A stretch of 64,000 nucleotides of DNA from NCBI RefSeq assembly GCF_002355595.1, contig NZ_AP017422.1:2046001-2110000 (forward strand), written 5' to 3'. A model generated the notes under the pieces. The model did not search any database. It saw only the letters and a program-made list of their open reading frames with translations, and was not told the origin of the DNA. The position numbers were made by a program, and so were the translations under genes. This document shows positions 53,019 to 61,267 of the stretch, in pieces; the first letter of the stretch is position 1; the number at the start of each line of letters is the position of its first letter. This stretch comes from Filimonas lacunae. Lineage in GTDB: Bacteria > Bacteroidota > Bacteroidia > Chitinophagales > Chitinophagaceae.

Positions 53019-54429
53019 CAGATATAAACAATATTCGCTGGCAGTGTTATTGGCCGTGGCAGGGTTTTCCTGTAAGGTAACTCAGCGTTACCAGCGGCCT
53101 AACGATCTGCCTGTAACTGCCACCTACAGGGGCAGCAACAGTACTGATTCGGCCACTATAGCCAACATGCCGTGGAAGCAGCTGTTTATCGATCCGGCAT
53201 TGCAAAGCCTGATACAGCAGGGGCTGGACAATAACCTCGATTTAAAAGTAGCCGTAGCCCGCATAAAGGCAGCCGATGCCAACCTGCGCCAAAGCAAAGC
53301 CGCTTTTTTACCCAGCCTTGCGGTGGATGCAGATTACACCCGTTCCAAATCGTCATCGGCTCAGTTAAAAGCATTTGGTAGCGGCTTAGGCACAACCACT
53401 ATTCCAACGGTGAATACCTACGCATTAACCGGCACCACCAGCTGGGAAGCCGATGTATGGGGCAAGCTTAAAAGCAATAAAAAAGCCTATGTAGCCGCGT
53501 TGCTACAAAGCGAAGCGTATAAAAGGGCTGTGCAAACCCAGCTGATAGCCGACATTGCTACCAACTATTATGCATTGCTGGCTTACGACAAGCAGCTGGA
53601 AATAACGCAACAAACTATCGACATCCGTAAAAAGGATATCATCACTGTAAAAGAGCTGAAAACAGCTGCTACACTTACCGGTGCTGATGTGGTAACCAGC
53701 GAAGCCAACCTGTATTCAGCCGAAGTATCTGTGCCCGATATCGTTCAGAATATTCGTGTAACAGAAAACGCTATCAGCTTGCTGTTAGGCGCAGCGCCCG
53801 ACAGCATCGTACGCAGCAAAATGGACGATCAAACTGCATTGGCGCAACTGCAAACCGGCGTTCCCGTGCAGTTGATCAGCAACCGCCCCGATGTGCAGCA
53901 GGCGGAGTATGGCCTTATTAATAAGTTTGAATTAACCAACAGTGCCCGCACGTATTTCTATCCATCTTTAACCATTACGGCTACAGGTGGATGGGCTACG
54001 GCTAATACCTTAAAAGGCTTTTTTGATGGCACCTTTTACGGTAACCTGGTAGGTGGCTTAACACAGCCCATCTTTAACCAGGGCCTGAACAAACAACGTT
54101 TAAAAGTGGCCGAAGCCAACCAGGAAGAAGCAGTATATACGTTTAAAACAACCGTACTTACTGCTTACCAGGAGGTAGCAAATGCCTTATCCAGCTACCA
54201 GACGGCTGCCAGCAAAACAGAAGCCCGTACACTACAACTACAATCGTTAAACAAAGCAGTGGATTATTCCAAAGAGTTATTAAAGTTTACATCTACCACC
54301 AACTATACCGATGTACTTACGGCCGAAACCAATTTGTTAGCTGCCCAAATCAGCGGCATCAGCGACAAATTGCAACAGCTGCAGGCGGTAGTAACGCTTT
54401 ACCGCGCCTTAGGTGGCGGTTGGAAATAG
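53011..54429 (+). CDS. Outer-membrane efflux lipoprotein (TolC/OprM-like, NodT group)
   Basis: 472 residues from ATG 53011; the longer frame to 52957 lies inside the permease gene and lacks the signal. The lipoprotein signal MTNRYKQYSLAVLLAVAGFS precedes Cys 21. OprM-type blocks: WKQLFIDPALQSLIQQGLDN, NLDLKVAVARIKAADANLRQ, YALTGTTSWEADVWGKLKSN, ISNRPDVQQAEYGLI. Completes the tripartite pump and ends before a strong terminator. Confidence 0.95.
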   Translation: MTNRYKQYSLAVLLAVAGFSCKVTQRYQRPNDLPVTATYRGSNSTDSATIANMPWKQLFIDPALQSLIQQGLDNNLDLKVAVARIKAADANLRQSKAAFLPSLAVDADYTRSKSSSAQLKAFGSGLGTTTIPTVNTYALTGTTSWEADVWGKLKSNKKAYVAALLQSEAYKRAVQTQLIADIATNYYALLAYDKQLEITQQTIDIRKKDIITVKELKTAATLTGADVVTSEANLYSAEVSVPDIVQNIRVTENAISLLLGAAPDSIVRSKMDDQTALAQLQTGVPVQLISNRPDVQQAEYGLINKFELTNSARTYFYPSLTITATGGWATANTLKGFFDGTFYGNLVGGLTQPIFNQGLNKQRLKVAEANQEEAVYTFKTTVLTAYQEVANALSSYQTAASKTEARTLQLQSLNKAVDYSKELLKFTSTTNYTDVLTAETNLLAAQISGISDKLQQLQAVVTLYRALGGGWK

Positions 54430-54459
54430 GTTTTGGGGTTATATACATGCACATGAGCG

Positions 54460-54488
54460 GGCCGTTCCTTTAAGGGGCGGCCTTTTTT
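54460..54488 (+). terminator. Terminator of the RND operon
   Basis: Nine-bp stem (54460-54468 with 54474-54482, two G-U pairs), five-base loop and six T. Confidence 0.78.
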
Positions 54489-54581
54489 ACACAGTAAATT
54501 GAGTAACTTATTGTGTGTTTATTTTTAATCCAGGTACCTTAGAGTATGCAGTTCAATAATATGTTTATTCGATAGTATTTT

Positions 54582-54953
54582 TTACAATGCACATTTCCCT
54601 TGCTGTATCATAGGTATATTCTCCTTTTTCATACGCTGCTCTCCCCACATACGAAGGTGCTCAATAAATGGAACCAGTTCTTTACCCACTTCCGTTAAAG
54701 AATACTCTACACGTGGTGGTACTTCATGATACACCTTGCGTTCAATCAACAAATCGTCTTCCAGTTCCCGCAATGTTTGAGTAAGCATTTTAGGAGTGAT
54801 ATCAGTAATGCTCCGGCGCAGCTCTCCATAGCGCAATACTTTATGCAGGTGCAGATACCATAGCAGCCTGCCTTTGTATTTTCCTCCTATACGCCTGAAA
54901 GCAAAATCTACCGCACATATAGGTACCTGTTCCTCTGTATTTTTTATAGCCAC
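54582..54953 (-). CDS. HxlR-family transcriptional regulator
   Basis: 123 residues. The winged helix reads CAVDFAFRRIGGKYKGRLLW, VLRYGELRRSITDITPKMLT, QTLRELEDDLLIERKV and VEYSLTEVGKELVPFIEHL. Cys 13 is in the position of the redox-active Cys of HypR/YodB, so sensing of electrophiles is possible. Divergent from the MBL-fold gene, which it probably controls. A palindrome AAGTA-CC-TACTT lies between them. Confidence 0.93.
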   Translation of the reverse strand: MAIKNTEEQVPICAVDFAFRRIGGKYKGRLLWYLHLHKVLRYGELRRSITDITPKMLTQTLRELEDDLLIERKVYHEVPPRVEYSLTEVGKELVPFIEHLRMWGEQRMKKENIPMIQQGKCAL

Positions 54954-55012
54954 ATAACTTTTTTAACACTGATTATCAATAATAGTATACAATTGGTGTG
55001 TAGGGCACTAAA

Positions 55013-55024
55013 AAGTACCTACTT
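55013..55024. promoter_or_regulatory. Candidate HxlR operator AAGTA-CC-TACTT
   Basis: Perfect 5-bp inverted repeat with a 2-base centre in the 115-bp divergent gap between the HxlR gene and the MBL-fold gene. HxlR/YodB operators are often AGTA/TACT-type dyads. Confidence 0.35.
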
Positions 55025-55068
55025 GCTGTAAAGTTATCATGCCGCTACTTTTACAGCAAATTATGTAT

Positions 55069-56046
55069 ATGGAACGCAGAATGTTGTTAAAGCGTATGGC
55101 ATTACTGGGCTTAGCTGCGGCTATTCCTTTTAAACAAACCCTGTCTGCCGCTTTTTTCAAAAGCAGCAAGCGTCCTTTTCACCGGTTTAACCTGGGCGAG
55201 CTGGAGTTAACGGTTATTACAGACGGGCATATTTCATTAAGCCCTGTACAGCCACATTTTCCCAACGGAAACGAAGCACAGGAAAAAGAATTGTTACGTA
55301 AAAGCTTCCGACCTACCGAAGCGGTAGATCTGGGTATGAATATCCTGCTCATTAAAAAAGGCACGGAATTAATACTACTGGATACCGGCACAGGCGGCAG
55401 TTTTGGCCCGGATTCCGGCTGGTTATTAGCTTCTTTATCCGACGCAGGCATGGAGCCGGCGCAAATCACGGCTATTGTTATTTCCCATGCCCACCCCGAT
55501 CATATAGGTGGTTTATTATCTGCCACCGGCGCTTTTGTGTTTCCCAATGCTACTATTCATATGTCTGCTGTAGAGCACGCTTTCTGGATGGCACCGCAGC
55601 AGGATTTTTCAAAGTCTAAATTCCAGGATAAAAAGCTGTTGGAAACATTTGCCACCGCCATTCGTAAAGTATTAACCACCATCCAGCCCAAACTGCACCT
55701 GTTTCAAAACAACAGCATACTGTTTAATTGCCTGCGCATGCAACTCGCGCCCGGCCACACACCAGGGCATACCATCACCTATGTGTTTTCCGGAAAAGAG
55801 GAAATGGTACATATTGCCGACCTGATGCATTCGGATGTGCTGCTGTTTCCACACCCCGAATGGGGCTTTGATGGCGATACAGATATACAACTGGCAGCCA
55901 CCACCCGCAAACAGGTACTAGCCATCCTGGCCCAGACGCAAACAAAAGTATTTGGTTATCATTTACCATGGCCGGGCATTGGACATGTGCGCACACAAGG
56001 TGAGGGGTATGAATGGATTGCAGAAACCTATGCTTTCCCCGGTTAA
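55069..56046 (+). CDS. MBL-fold metallo-hydrolase, probably exported
   Basis: 325 residues from ATG 55069, giving MERRMLLKRMALLGLAAAIP, a twin-arginine-like leader; starts at 55039 and 55063 are in frame. The metal motif HAHPDH lies in VISHAHPDHIGGLLSATGAF, and further metal-site residues are in LAPGHTPGHTITYVF and VHIADLMHSDVL. The group includes lactonase-like and AHL-lactonase-like hydrolases; the substrate is unknown. Divergent from an HxlR regulator, so it is possibly induced by a reactive compound. Confidence 0.87.
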   Translation: MERRMLLKRMALLGLAAAIPFKQTLSAAFFKSSKRPFHRFNLGELELTVITDGHISLSPVQPHFPNGNEAQEKELLRKSFRPTEAVDLGMNILLIKKGTELILLDTGTGGSFGPDSGWLLASLSDAGMEPAQITAIVISHAHPDHIGGLLSATGAFVFPNATIHMSAVEHAFWMAPQQDFSKSKFQDKKLLETFATAIRKVLTTIQPKLHLFQNNSILFNCLRMQLAPGHTPGHTITYVFSGKEEMVHIADLMHSDVLLFPHPEWGFDGDTDIQLAATTRKQVLAILAQTQTKVFGYHLPWPGIGHVRTQGEGYEWIAETYAFPG

Positions 56047-56144
56047 AGGGGGCCAGGAGCAATCAGACGATATATTTTTAGTAATTAGTAGCTTTCAATG
56101 ATAATTTATGCAAAAACACCTAGTTTTAACCCAGCTTTTATTGT

Positions 56145-57017
56145 ATGAAATTGAACACCCTTTTAACACCCTTACTGGCTGTTGCCATAACAGCCACCTC
56201 TTGTATCAACGACCGGCCTGAAAGGCCCATGGAAGCTTTAACAGATACACTTCCTGCCAACAAACCTGTTATTCTGGCCAAAGATTCCGCTGCAGAATAC
56301 AAAACTGATACAGCGATTATTAAAGGCACCAGGTATGCACTAACGGTATACAAAATGCAGGTGGGAAATGATGCCTGTTTTATGTTAGAAAAAGAAGTGG
56401 AAGGGGAAGGTTTTCGCCCTGTTTTTAAAGAGCCTAACTACACCACCACTAATTCCAACCTGTTCTTCGCCGACTATAATCACGATGGCTTTGCAGACAT
56501 CATCTGGACTAAAAGATGGCAGGACCATGCCTACCTGTTCAACCCCCAAACAGAAACCTTTGTGGAAGTAGGGGAGTTTCATCATGTAAACACACTACAG
56601 GTGAATGGACGCAAGGTATTATACCAGGGCTATCCATTACAGTATTTGGTAAATGAAGAGAAAGACTATGAGTGGGTAAAAGACAAGCACTCCGAGCTGT
56701 TTATCATCGATAGCAGCTATCATAAAATATCCTTTGCTACAGTCGATAACATGTCAACCCTGGACGAAAAATCAGAAAGAAAACTACGCAAACAGGAAAA
56801 CGTATTAGTTACCTGTAGCGTTCCCCCATACTACGGGCGGTTCGATGATTATAGCATGTGGAATATGGGACAGGTAATAGATCAATCAATACTAAAGGCC
56901 ACCCAGTTCGATGATAAGTTTATTGAACGCTACTGGCAGCAACATTACCAGCAGCTTTTGGCTTACGGCGAAGTGTTTGCCGTGCGTGCCAAACATCCTT
57001 TGGAATATTCCCGGTAA
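56145..57017 (+). CDS. Lipoprotein of unknown function
   Basis: 290 residues. Lipoprotein signal MKLNTLLTPLLAVAITATS with Cys 20. A single calcium-loop-like stretch FADYNHDGFADIIWTKRW resembles FG-GAP/VCBS repeats, and the neighbouring strands (HAYLFNPQTETFVEVGEFHH) fit a beta structure. I do not recognise the family. The gene stands alone about 100 bp after the MBL-fold gene; a short hairpin (57026-57041) separates it from the next gene. Confidence 0.75.
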   Translation: MKLNTLLTPLLAVAITATSCINDRPERPMEALTDTLPANKPVILAKDSAAEYKTDTAIIKGTRYALTVYKMQVGNDACFMLEKEVEGEGFRPVFKEPNYTTTNSNLFFADYNHDGFADIIWTKRWQDHAYLFNPQTETFVEVGEFHHVNTLQVNGRKVLYQGYPLQYLVNEEKDYEWVKDKHSELFIIDSSYHKISFATVDNMSTLDEKSERKLRKQENVLVTCSVPPYYGRFDDYSMWNMGQVIDQSILKATQFDDKFIERYWQQHYQQLLAYGEVFAVRAKHPLEYSR

Positions 57018-57054
57018 AAAGAAACTCCTATTTTTATAGGATATTAAAAATTAA

Positions 57055-57402
57055 ATGAAACAAGAATTTCGTTTTTATAAAACCCCGGAAAATCGCTGGT
57101 ATATCGATTTGCCGGAATGGACAGAGAGCATTTCTGCATTGGAAATGGTAGAAGGTGCAGATACTATGCTGGATAAAGCCAGCAATAACACGAATGAATG
57201 CTTTCTGGAGTTAGGTCTGGAGCCATTCGAAAACGCTGATGTGGTTGTGCTTGCTGAAAGTTTACAGGATTCCGTTGGTGGGGGCTATTATTTTATGGAA
57301 ACCTATAAAGGCGAAAAAATTGACCACACTATGTGGTTGTGTGAAGTAACCGAATTTGTTTTCGGTCATTTGCCGGAGAAAATTTATATCGGCTATAAAT
57401 AG
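57055..57402 (+). CDS. Small hypothetical protein (DUF6717-like)
   Basis: 115 residues, no signal peptide or membrane segment, acidic. It starts MKQEFRFYKTPENRWYIDLP and contains EGADTMLDKASNNTNECFLE and YYFMETYKGEKIDHTMWLCE. The start and Trp pattern resemble the small DUF6717 family, but I recall that only by general appearance. Probably a cytosolic protein with an immunity-protein-like size; no toxin is seen beside it. Function unknown. Confidence 0.65.
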   Translation: MKQEFRFYKTPENRWYIDLPEWTESISALEMVEGADTMLDKASNNTNECFLELGLEPFENADVVVLAESLQDSVGGGYYFMETYKGEKIDHTMWLCEVTEFVFGHLPEKIYIGYK

Positions 57403-57475
57403 TCATTCTTTTAAACGGCAATATCGTAACCTGGCCAATTGGGTGTTATATTAGATTGACAAAACCTACTGCGCT

Positions 57476-58357
57476 ATGCAAAAAAGAGTAGTATTTGATT
57501 TTGAAGTTGAATTTACCAATGGTGGTGGCATTCAGGGCCAGGATTTCAGGCTGGATATGGAAGGCGAAGAAATTGCCGATAAAGCTCTTGCCGATTATAT
57601 TGTGCAAGACATGCGCTTGCTGATGGTGGGCAAGGTTTCCATTCTCAATAAATACTATATCACTGAAAAACATAAGCGTACGCCAATAGATGCTTATACT
57701 GGCGAAAACCTGATTGATCTGAGTCATACCGTTTTCAATGGACTTATCACCTACAAAGGCTTACCCGCGCCTGTTATTTGTGATTACCTGAGCCGGGAAA
57801 AATCGAAAAGCCTTTATGCAGAAGGAACCGAGTTTCAGATAGGGAAAATAGAAATGGTGTCCAATACCGGTACTTATATCGATTGTCCCTTTCACCGGTT
57901 TGAACATGGTAAAGACCTGTCTGAAATAGAGCTGGAAGCATTTGCCAACCTCGAAGCCATTACCATCCAGGCAAAAGGGGTAACAGAAGTGGGCATTGAA
58001 TATTTTACTGCAAAAGAAATTCGCAACAAGGCCGTGTTGGTACACACCGGCTGGGCCCAACACTGGAATACCGAAAAGTATTTTGAAAACCATCCTTATG
58101 TAACTGCCGAAGCCGCTGAATGGCTAAGAGATTGTGGAGTAAAATTAGTAGGTATTGACAGTCATAATATTGACAACACCGCTGGCAAAAGCCGCCCGGT
58201 ACACACCACTTTGCTAGGTGCCGAAATATTGATAGCAGAGCATTTATGCAACCTGGATAAACTACCCGAAACTGGTTATCTTTTTAACGCTGTACCGCCT
58301 AAAGTAAAAGGAATGGGTACTTTCCCGGTGCGGGCTTATGCAAAGCTGTGCAGGTAA
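57476..58357 (+). CDS. Cyclase-family (kynurenine formamidase-like) protein with N-terminal extension
   Basis: 293 residues. Residues about 83-290 are the cyclase domain (LIDLSHTVFNGLITYKGLPA, VLVHTGWAQHWNTEKYFENH, VGIDSHNIDN). The family metal motif HxGTHxDxPxH appears as NTGTYIDCPFH at 130-140: the first two His ligands are Asn130 and Tyr134, while Asp136 and His140 remain. Residues 1-80 form a separate extension (VVFDFEVEFTNGGGIQGQDF, YIVQDMRLLMVGKVSILNKY). A clade with this altered motif exists, so it is probably functional, perhaps with another metal or reaction. Cytosolic. Confidence 0.85.
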   Translation: MQKRVVFDFEVEFTNGGGIQGQDFRLDMEGEEIADKALADYIVQDMRLLMVGKVSILNKYYITEKHKRTPIDAYTGENLIDLSHTVFNGLITYKGLPAPVICDYLSREKSKSLYAEGTEFQIGKIEMVSNTGTYIDCPFHRFEHGKDLSEIELEAFANLEAITIQAKGVTEVGIEYFTAKEIRNKAVLVHTGWAQHWNTEKYFENHPYVTAEAAEWLRDCGVKLVGIDSHNIDNTAGKSRPVHTTLLGAEILIAEHLCNLDKLPETGYLFNAVPPKVKGMGTFPVRAYAKLCR

Positions 58358-58380
58358 TAGGGGTATTTATGCAGGAAAGA

Positions 58381-58429
58381 GTGCAATCTGCTCTAAGATG
58401 AATGGATTAGAGCGAACATATTATTGCAC
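58381..58429. repeat. Two-step hairpin after the cyclase gene
   Basis: Outer arms GTGCAAT (58381-58387) and ATTGCAC (58423-58429), inner arms GCTCTAA (58390-58396) and TTAGAGC (58407-58413), all perfect, with small internal loops. No T-run follows on the plus strand, so a plain terminator is unlikely. Confidence 0.5.
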
Positions 58430-58458
58430 CAGGAGAAAGAATCCTCCATTTCTCCCAC

Positions 58459-58563
58459 CTGCTGAGTGATTCGTGCGTACTGCTGAGTGATTCGTCCGTA
58501 CGGATGGATGAGTCATCCATCCCATGGGATGAGCCATCCATCCGTACGGATGAGCCTTCAGGA
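58459..58563. repeat. 21-bp-period palindromic tandem repeat, left block
   Basis: Five consecutive 21-bp units starting at 58459, 58480, 58501, 58522 and 58543. The first two differ at one base. Later units have a palindromic hexamer (CGTACG across a junction, or CCATGG) followed by the 15-mer GATGAGTCATCCATC or close variants. Overlapping perfect palindromes result: 58495-58504, 58502-58522 (10-bp arms), 58518-58531 and 58539-58552. No coding reading is convincing on either strand. Confidence 0.8.
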
Positions 58564-58657
58564 AGTACATTTTGCTTCTTTTTTCTTCCTTCCTGCCTGA
58601 TGGTCAATAACACTATATGCTTCTATAGCGCGCGTTTATTACTGCTTTTTGCTTTCC

Positions 58658-58815
58658 GGGCGTTCATCCGTACTGCCCGACCATTCATCCTATGGGAGCA
58701 ACCGCCCGGCAGTACGCATGAATGAGTCAGCAGGTGGGATGAATGACTCATCCGTACTGCCGGGCCATCCATCCCATGGGACGAGTCATCCATCCGTACG
58801 GATGAGTCGTGGGAA
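58658..58815. repeat. 21-bp-period palindromic tandem repeat, right block
   Basis: Seven to eight units with the same 21-bp period and the same phase as the left block (58774 minus 58501 is 13 x 21). The 45 bases at 58764-58808 repeat those at 58512-58556 with 41 identities. Some units are flipped: 12-bp arms at 58705-58716 and 58753-58764, with 8-bp inner arms at 58722-58729 and 58744-58751, make one large hairpin. Palindromes TCCCATGGGA (58772-58781) and CATCCGTACGGATG (58791-58804) recur. Confidence 0.8.
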
Positions 58816-58998
58816 AGTAGTTTTTCGGGCATGTCTGATTGTTAAATGGAACGAAATATACCAGGCATTGGCAAATGAACAACCTCAGGCAGCTGCCGCC
58901 TGAGGTATAAGTTAATACACCCATAACAGTAAAATGCAGTAACTTTTGTTACGTTTTACCCAATCTAACCTTCTTAAAACCGAAGCAATAAAATTGGT
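58816..58998. other. Leader region before the rhamnosidase gene
   Basis: No gene. It holds an 8-bp perfect GC-rich hairpin (58883-58890 with 58898-58905, loop of seven) without a T-run, and a -7-like TAACTTTTG at 58940-58948 that could be the promoter of the rhamnosidase gene. The same core sits inside a small GTAAC/GTTAC dyad. Confidence 0.35.
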
Positions 58999-61242
58999 AT
59001 GTTCACCTTCCTGAAGCACTTATTCCTTTTTCTATTTACCAGCATCTCCCTGGTAAAGGCGCAACAGCTATCATGGAGCGAAAAAGCACAATGGATAAGC
59101 ACCTCTTTTAGGGAAGACAGCACAAGGCCCAGCCCGGTTTTTACCAAACAGTTCACCATTACCGGCAAAGTACAAAATGCTGATGTGTACATTACGGCAC
59201 ATGGTGTATACATGGTTACGATAAATGGCAAGCGGGTTGGTGACGCTTATTTTGCCCCTGGATGGACCAATTACGATAAAAGATTGCAATACCAGCAATA
59301 CAATCTGAAGCCTTATTTAAAGCCTGGAAACAACCAGGTAGAGGTAACCATAGGCGAAGGGTGGTACAGGGGCCAGTTTGGTGGTTTAATGTTGTCAGAC
59401 AACTATGGAAAAGAGGCTTCACTATTATTTCAGATAAACCTGCAATATGCTAATGGCGCTAAAAGCGTGATGGTATCAGACAGCACCTGGCTATGCCGCA
59501 CCGGCAAAATACGCCATTCAGATATTTATGGAGGAGAATGTTACGATGCAGGCTATCAGCCTGGCAATTGGCAACCGGTGCAGGTAAAAGCTTTTACCAA
59601 ACAAAACCTGGTGCCAACAATAAATGAACCGGTAACCAAACAGGAAACTTTTGCTCCGGTACGTGTATGGCTTACCCCTAAGAAAGAGCAGGTAATTGAC
59701 TTTGGCCAAAACCTGGCAGGCTGGGTGCAGTTTACAGTTACCGGTAAAAAAGGCGATACCATACAAGTGGAGCATGCCGAAGTGCTGGATAAAGAAGGGA
59801 ATTTTTATACGGGCAACCTACGTGAAGCAAAGGCCACCGATACATACATCCTCAAAGGCGGCAAGCCCGAAACTTTTGAGCCGCATTTTACGTGGCATGG
59901 CTTCCGCTATGTAAAAGTTACAGGCGCTACCGTAAAACCCCATCAATGGAAAGCCATCGCCTTATATTCCAACATGCAACCGGCGGGAGAGTTCAGTTGT
60001 TCCGATACCTTCATCAACCGCTTACAACATAACATACTATGGAGTCTGAAAGGTAATTTCCTGGACATACCTACCGATTGCCCGCAACGTAGCGAGCGGT
60101 TTGGCTGGACGGGGGATGCGCATGCTTTTTTTCGCTCGGCTACGTTTAACTATAACGTAAAAGATTTCTTTGCCAAATGGCTGGCCGATCTGGCTTCGGA
60201 GCAGCGCCCGGATGGATCAGTGCCTAACATCATCCCTAATATTTATAAAAATATAGCCCAGGCCAGTAAAACCGGTCGTGCAGGCTGGGGCGATGCAGCA
60301 GTGATTATACCCTGGACGCATTACTGGATATATGGTGATACCAGCATTTTACAGGCCCAATACCCCAGTATGAAAGCATGGGTGGAATACATCAACAGTG
60401 TAAGCAAAGATTACCTGTGGACGGGTAACGGTTATGGCGATTGGCTGGCGCCAGGCGATTCCACCTCATTGCCGTATATAGATCAATGTTTTTGGGCCTA
60501 TTCCACCCAGTTGTTAATACATACCGCAAACGTGCTGGGTAAGGTAGAAGACAGCCTGCATTACACCAGCCTGTTAAATAACATTAAAACTACTTTCCGG
60601 AAATATATACAGCCCGATGGTAAAGCCATTACCCACACCCAAACTGCATATGTGTTGGCGCTACAGTTTAACATGTTGCCCGATAGTATGCAGCCCAAAG
60701 CCATTAATCACCTGGTAACGTTAATAAAAGAAAATAACTATCATCTTAGCACGGGGTTTTTAGGTACGCCTTACCTGTTATTTGCGCTAAGTAACAATGG
60801 CCACACCGATATAGCCTATAAACTGTTAATGCAGGATACCTACCCATCCTGGTTATACCCGGTAAAAATGGGAGCTACCACCATATGGGAAAAATGGGAT
60901 GCCATTAAACCAGATAGTTCTGTACAGGCAACTTCTTACAACCACTATGCTTATGGTGCAGTGGCCGAATGGTTGTATCGCATAGTAGCAGGCATTGATC
61001 TGTCCGCTGAAGGGTATAGGCATATTATCATACGCCCGCAACCCGGCGGGGGCTTAACATGGGCAAAAGCGGTGTACCAAAGTCCCTATGGCAAAATAGT
61101 ATCGCAATGGCAGCGTGTTGGAAAGAAGATTAAAATGCAGGTAGAAATTCCGGCCAATACACAGGCTACAATATATATACCGGGCAAAGGGAGCCAGGTA
61201 ATACAGCAAAGATATTTCTCCGGGGAGGGGGAGGTAGAATAA
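58999..61242 (+). CDS. Alpha-L-rhamnosidase (GH78)
   Basis: 747 residues. Signal peptide MFTFLKHLFLFLFTSISLVK with cleavage after VKAQ. Seen: the N-terminal rhamnosidase beta domain (VTINGKRVGDAYFAPGWTNY, NNQVEVTIGEGWYRG), the concanavalin-like domain (IDFGQNLAGWVQFTVTG), and the six-hairpin catalytic domain with DCPQRSERFGWTGD at 360-373 carrying the acid residues of GH78. It lacks the extra N-terminal domain of the largest members. It should remove terminal alpha-L-rhamnose from plant or bacterial glycans in the periplasm or outside. No SusCD pair is adjacent; the AraC gene next to it may regulate it. Confidence 0.95.
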   Translation: MFTFLKHLFLFLFTSISLVKAQQLSWSEKAQWISTSFREDSTRPSPVFTKQFTITGKVQNADVYITAHGVYMVTINGKRVGDAYFAPGWTNYDKRLQYQQYNLKPYLKPGNNQVEVTIGEGWYRGQFGGLMLSDNYGKEASLLFQINLQYANGAKSVMVSDSTWLCRTGKIRHSDIYGGECYDAGYQPGNWQPVQVKAFTKQNLVPTINEPVTKQETFAPVRVWLTPKKEQVIDFGQNLAGWVQFTVTGKKGDTIQVEHAEVLDKEGNFYTGNLREAKATDTYILKGGKPETFEPHFTWHGFRYVKVTGATVKPHQWKAIALYSNMQPAGEFSCSDTFINRLQHNILWSLKGNFLDIPTDCPQRSERFGWTGDAHAFFRSATFNYNVKDFFAKWLADLASEQRPDGSVPNIIPNIYKNIAQASKTGRAGWGDAAVIIPWTHYWIYGDTSILQAQYPSMKAWVEYINSVSKDYLWTGNGYGDWLAPGDSTSLPYIDQCFWAYSTQLLIHTANVLGKVEDSLHYTSLLNNIKTTFRKYIQPDGKAITHTQTAYVLALQFNMLPDSMQPKAINHLVTLIKENNYHLSTGFLGTPYLLFALSNNGHTDIAYKLLMQDTYPSWLYPVKMGATTIWEKWDAIKPDSSVQATSYNHYAYGAVAEWLYRIVAGIDLSAEGYRHIIIRPQPGGGLTWAKAVYQSPYGKIVSQWQRVGKKIKMQVEIPANTQATIYIPGKGSQVIQQRYFSGEGEVE

Positions 61243-61267
61243 CTGCCAGCGCAACAATGGCAAAATG

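Noticed and set aside
57026-57041. Six-bp hairpin before the small hypothetical gene
   Set aside because: Too short and AT-rich to call a terminator, with no T-run; noted only as context.
58459-58815. CRISPR array
   Set aside because: There are no unique spacers of regular length between conserved repeats; the units are tandem and degenerate, and no cas genes are present.
58407-58903. Four overlapping small reading frames with heptad-like Asp-Glu-Ser-Ser repeats in the repeat array
   Set aside because: The 21-bp period keeps every frame open on both strands, so open frames are expected without coding. They have no signal, no family match, and run into non-repetitive junk.
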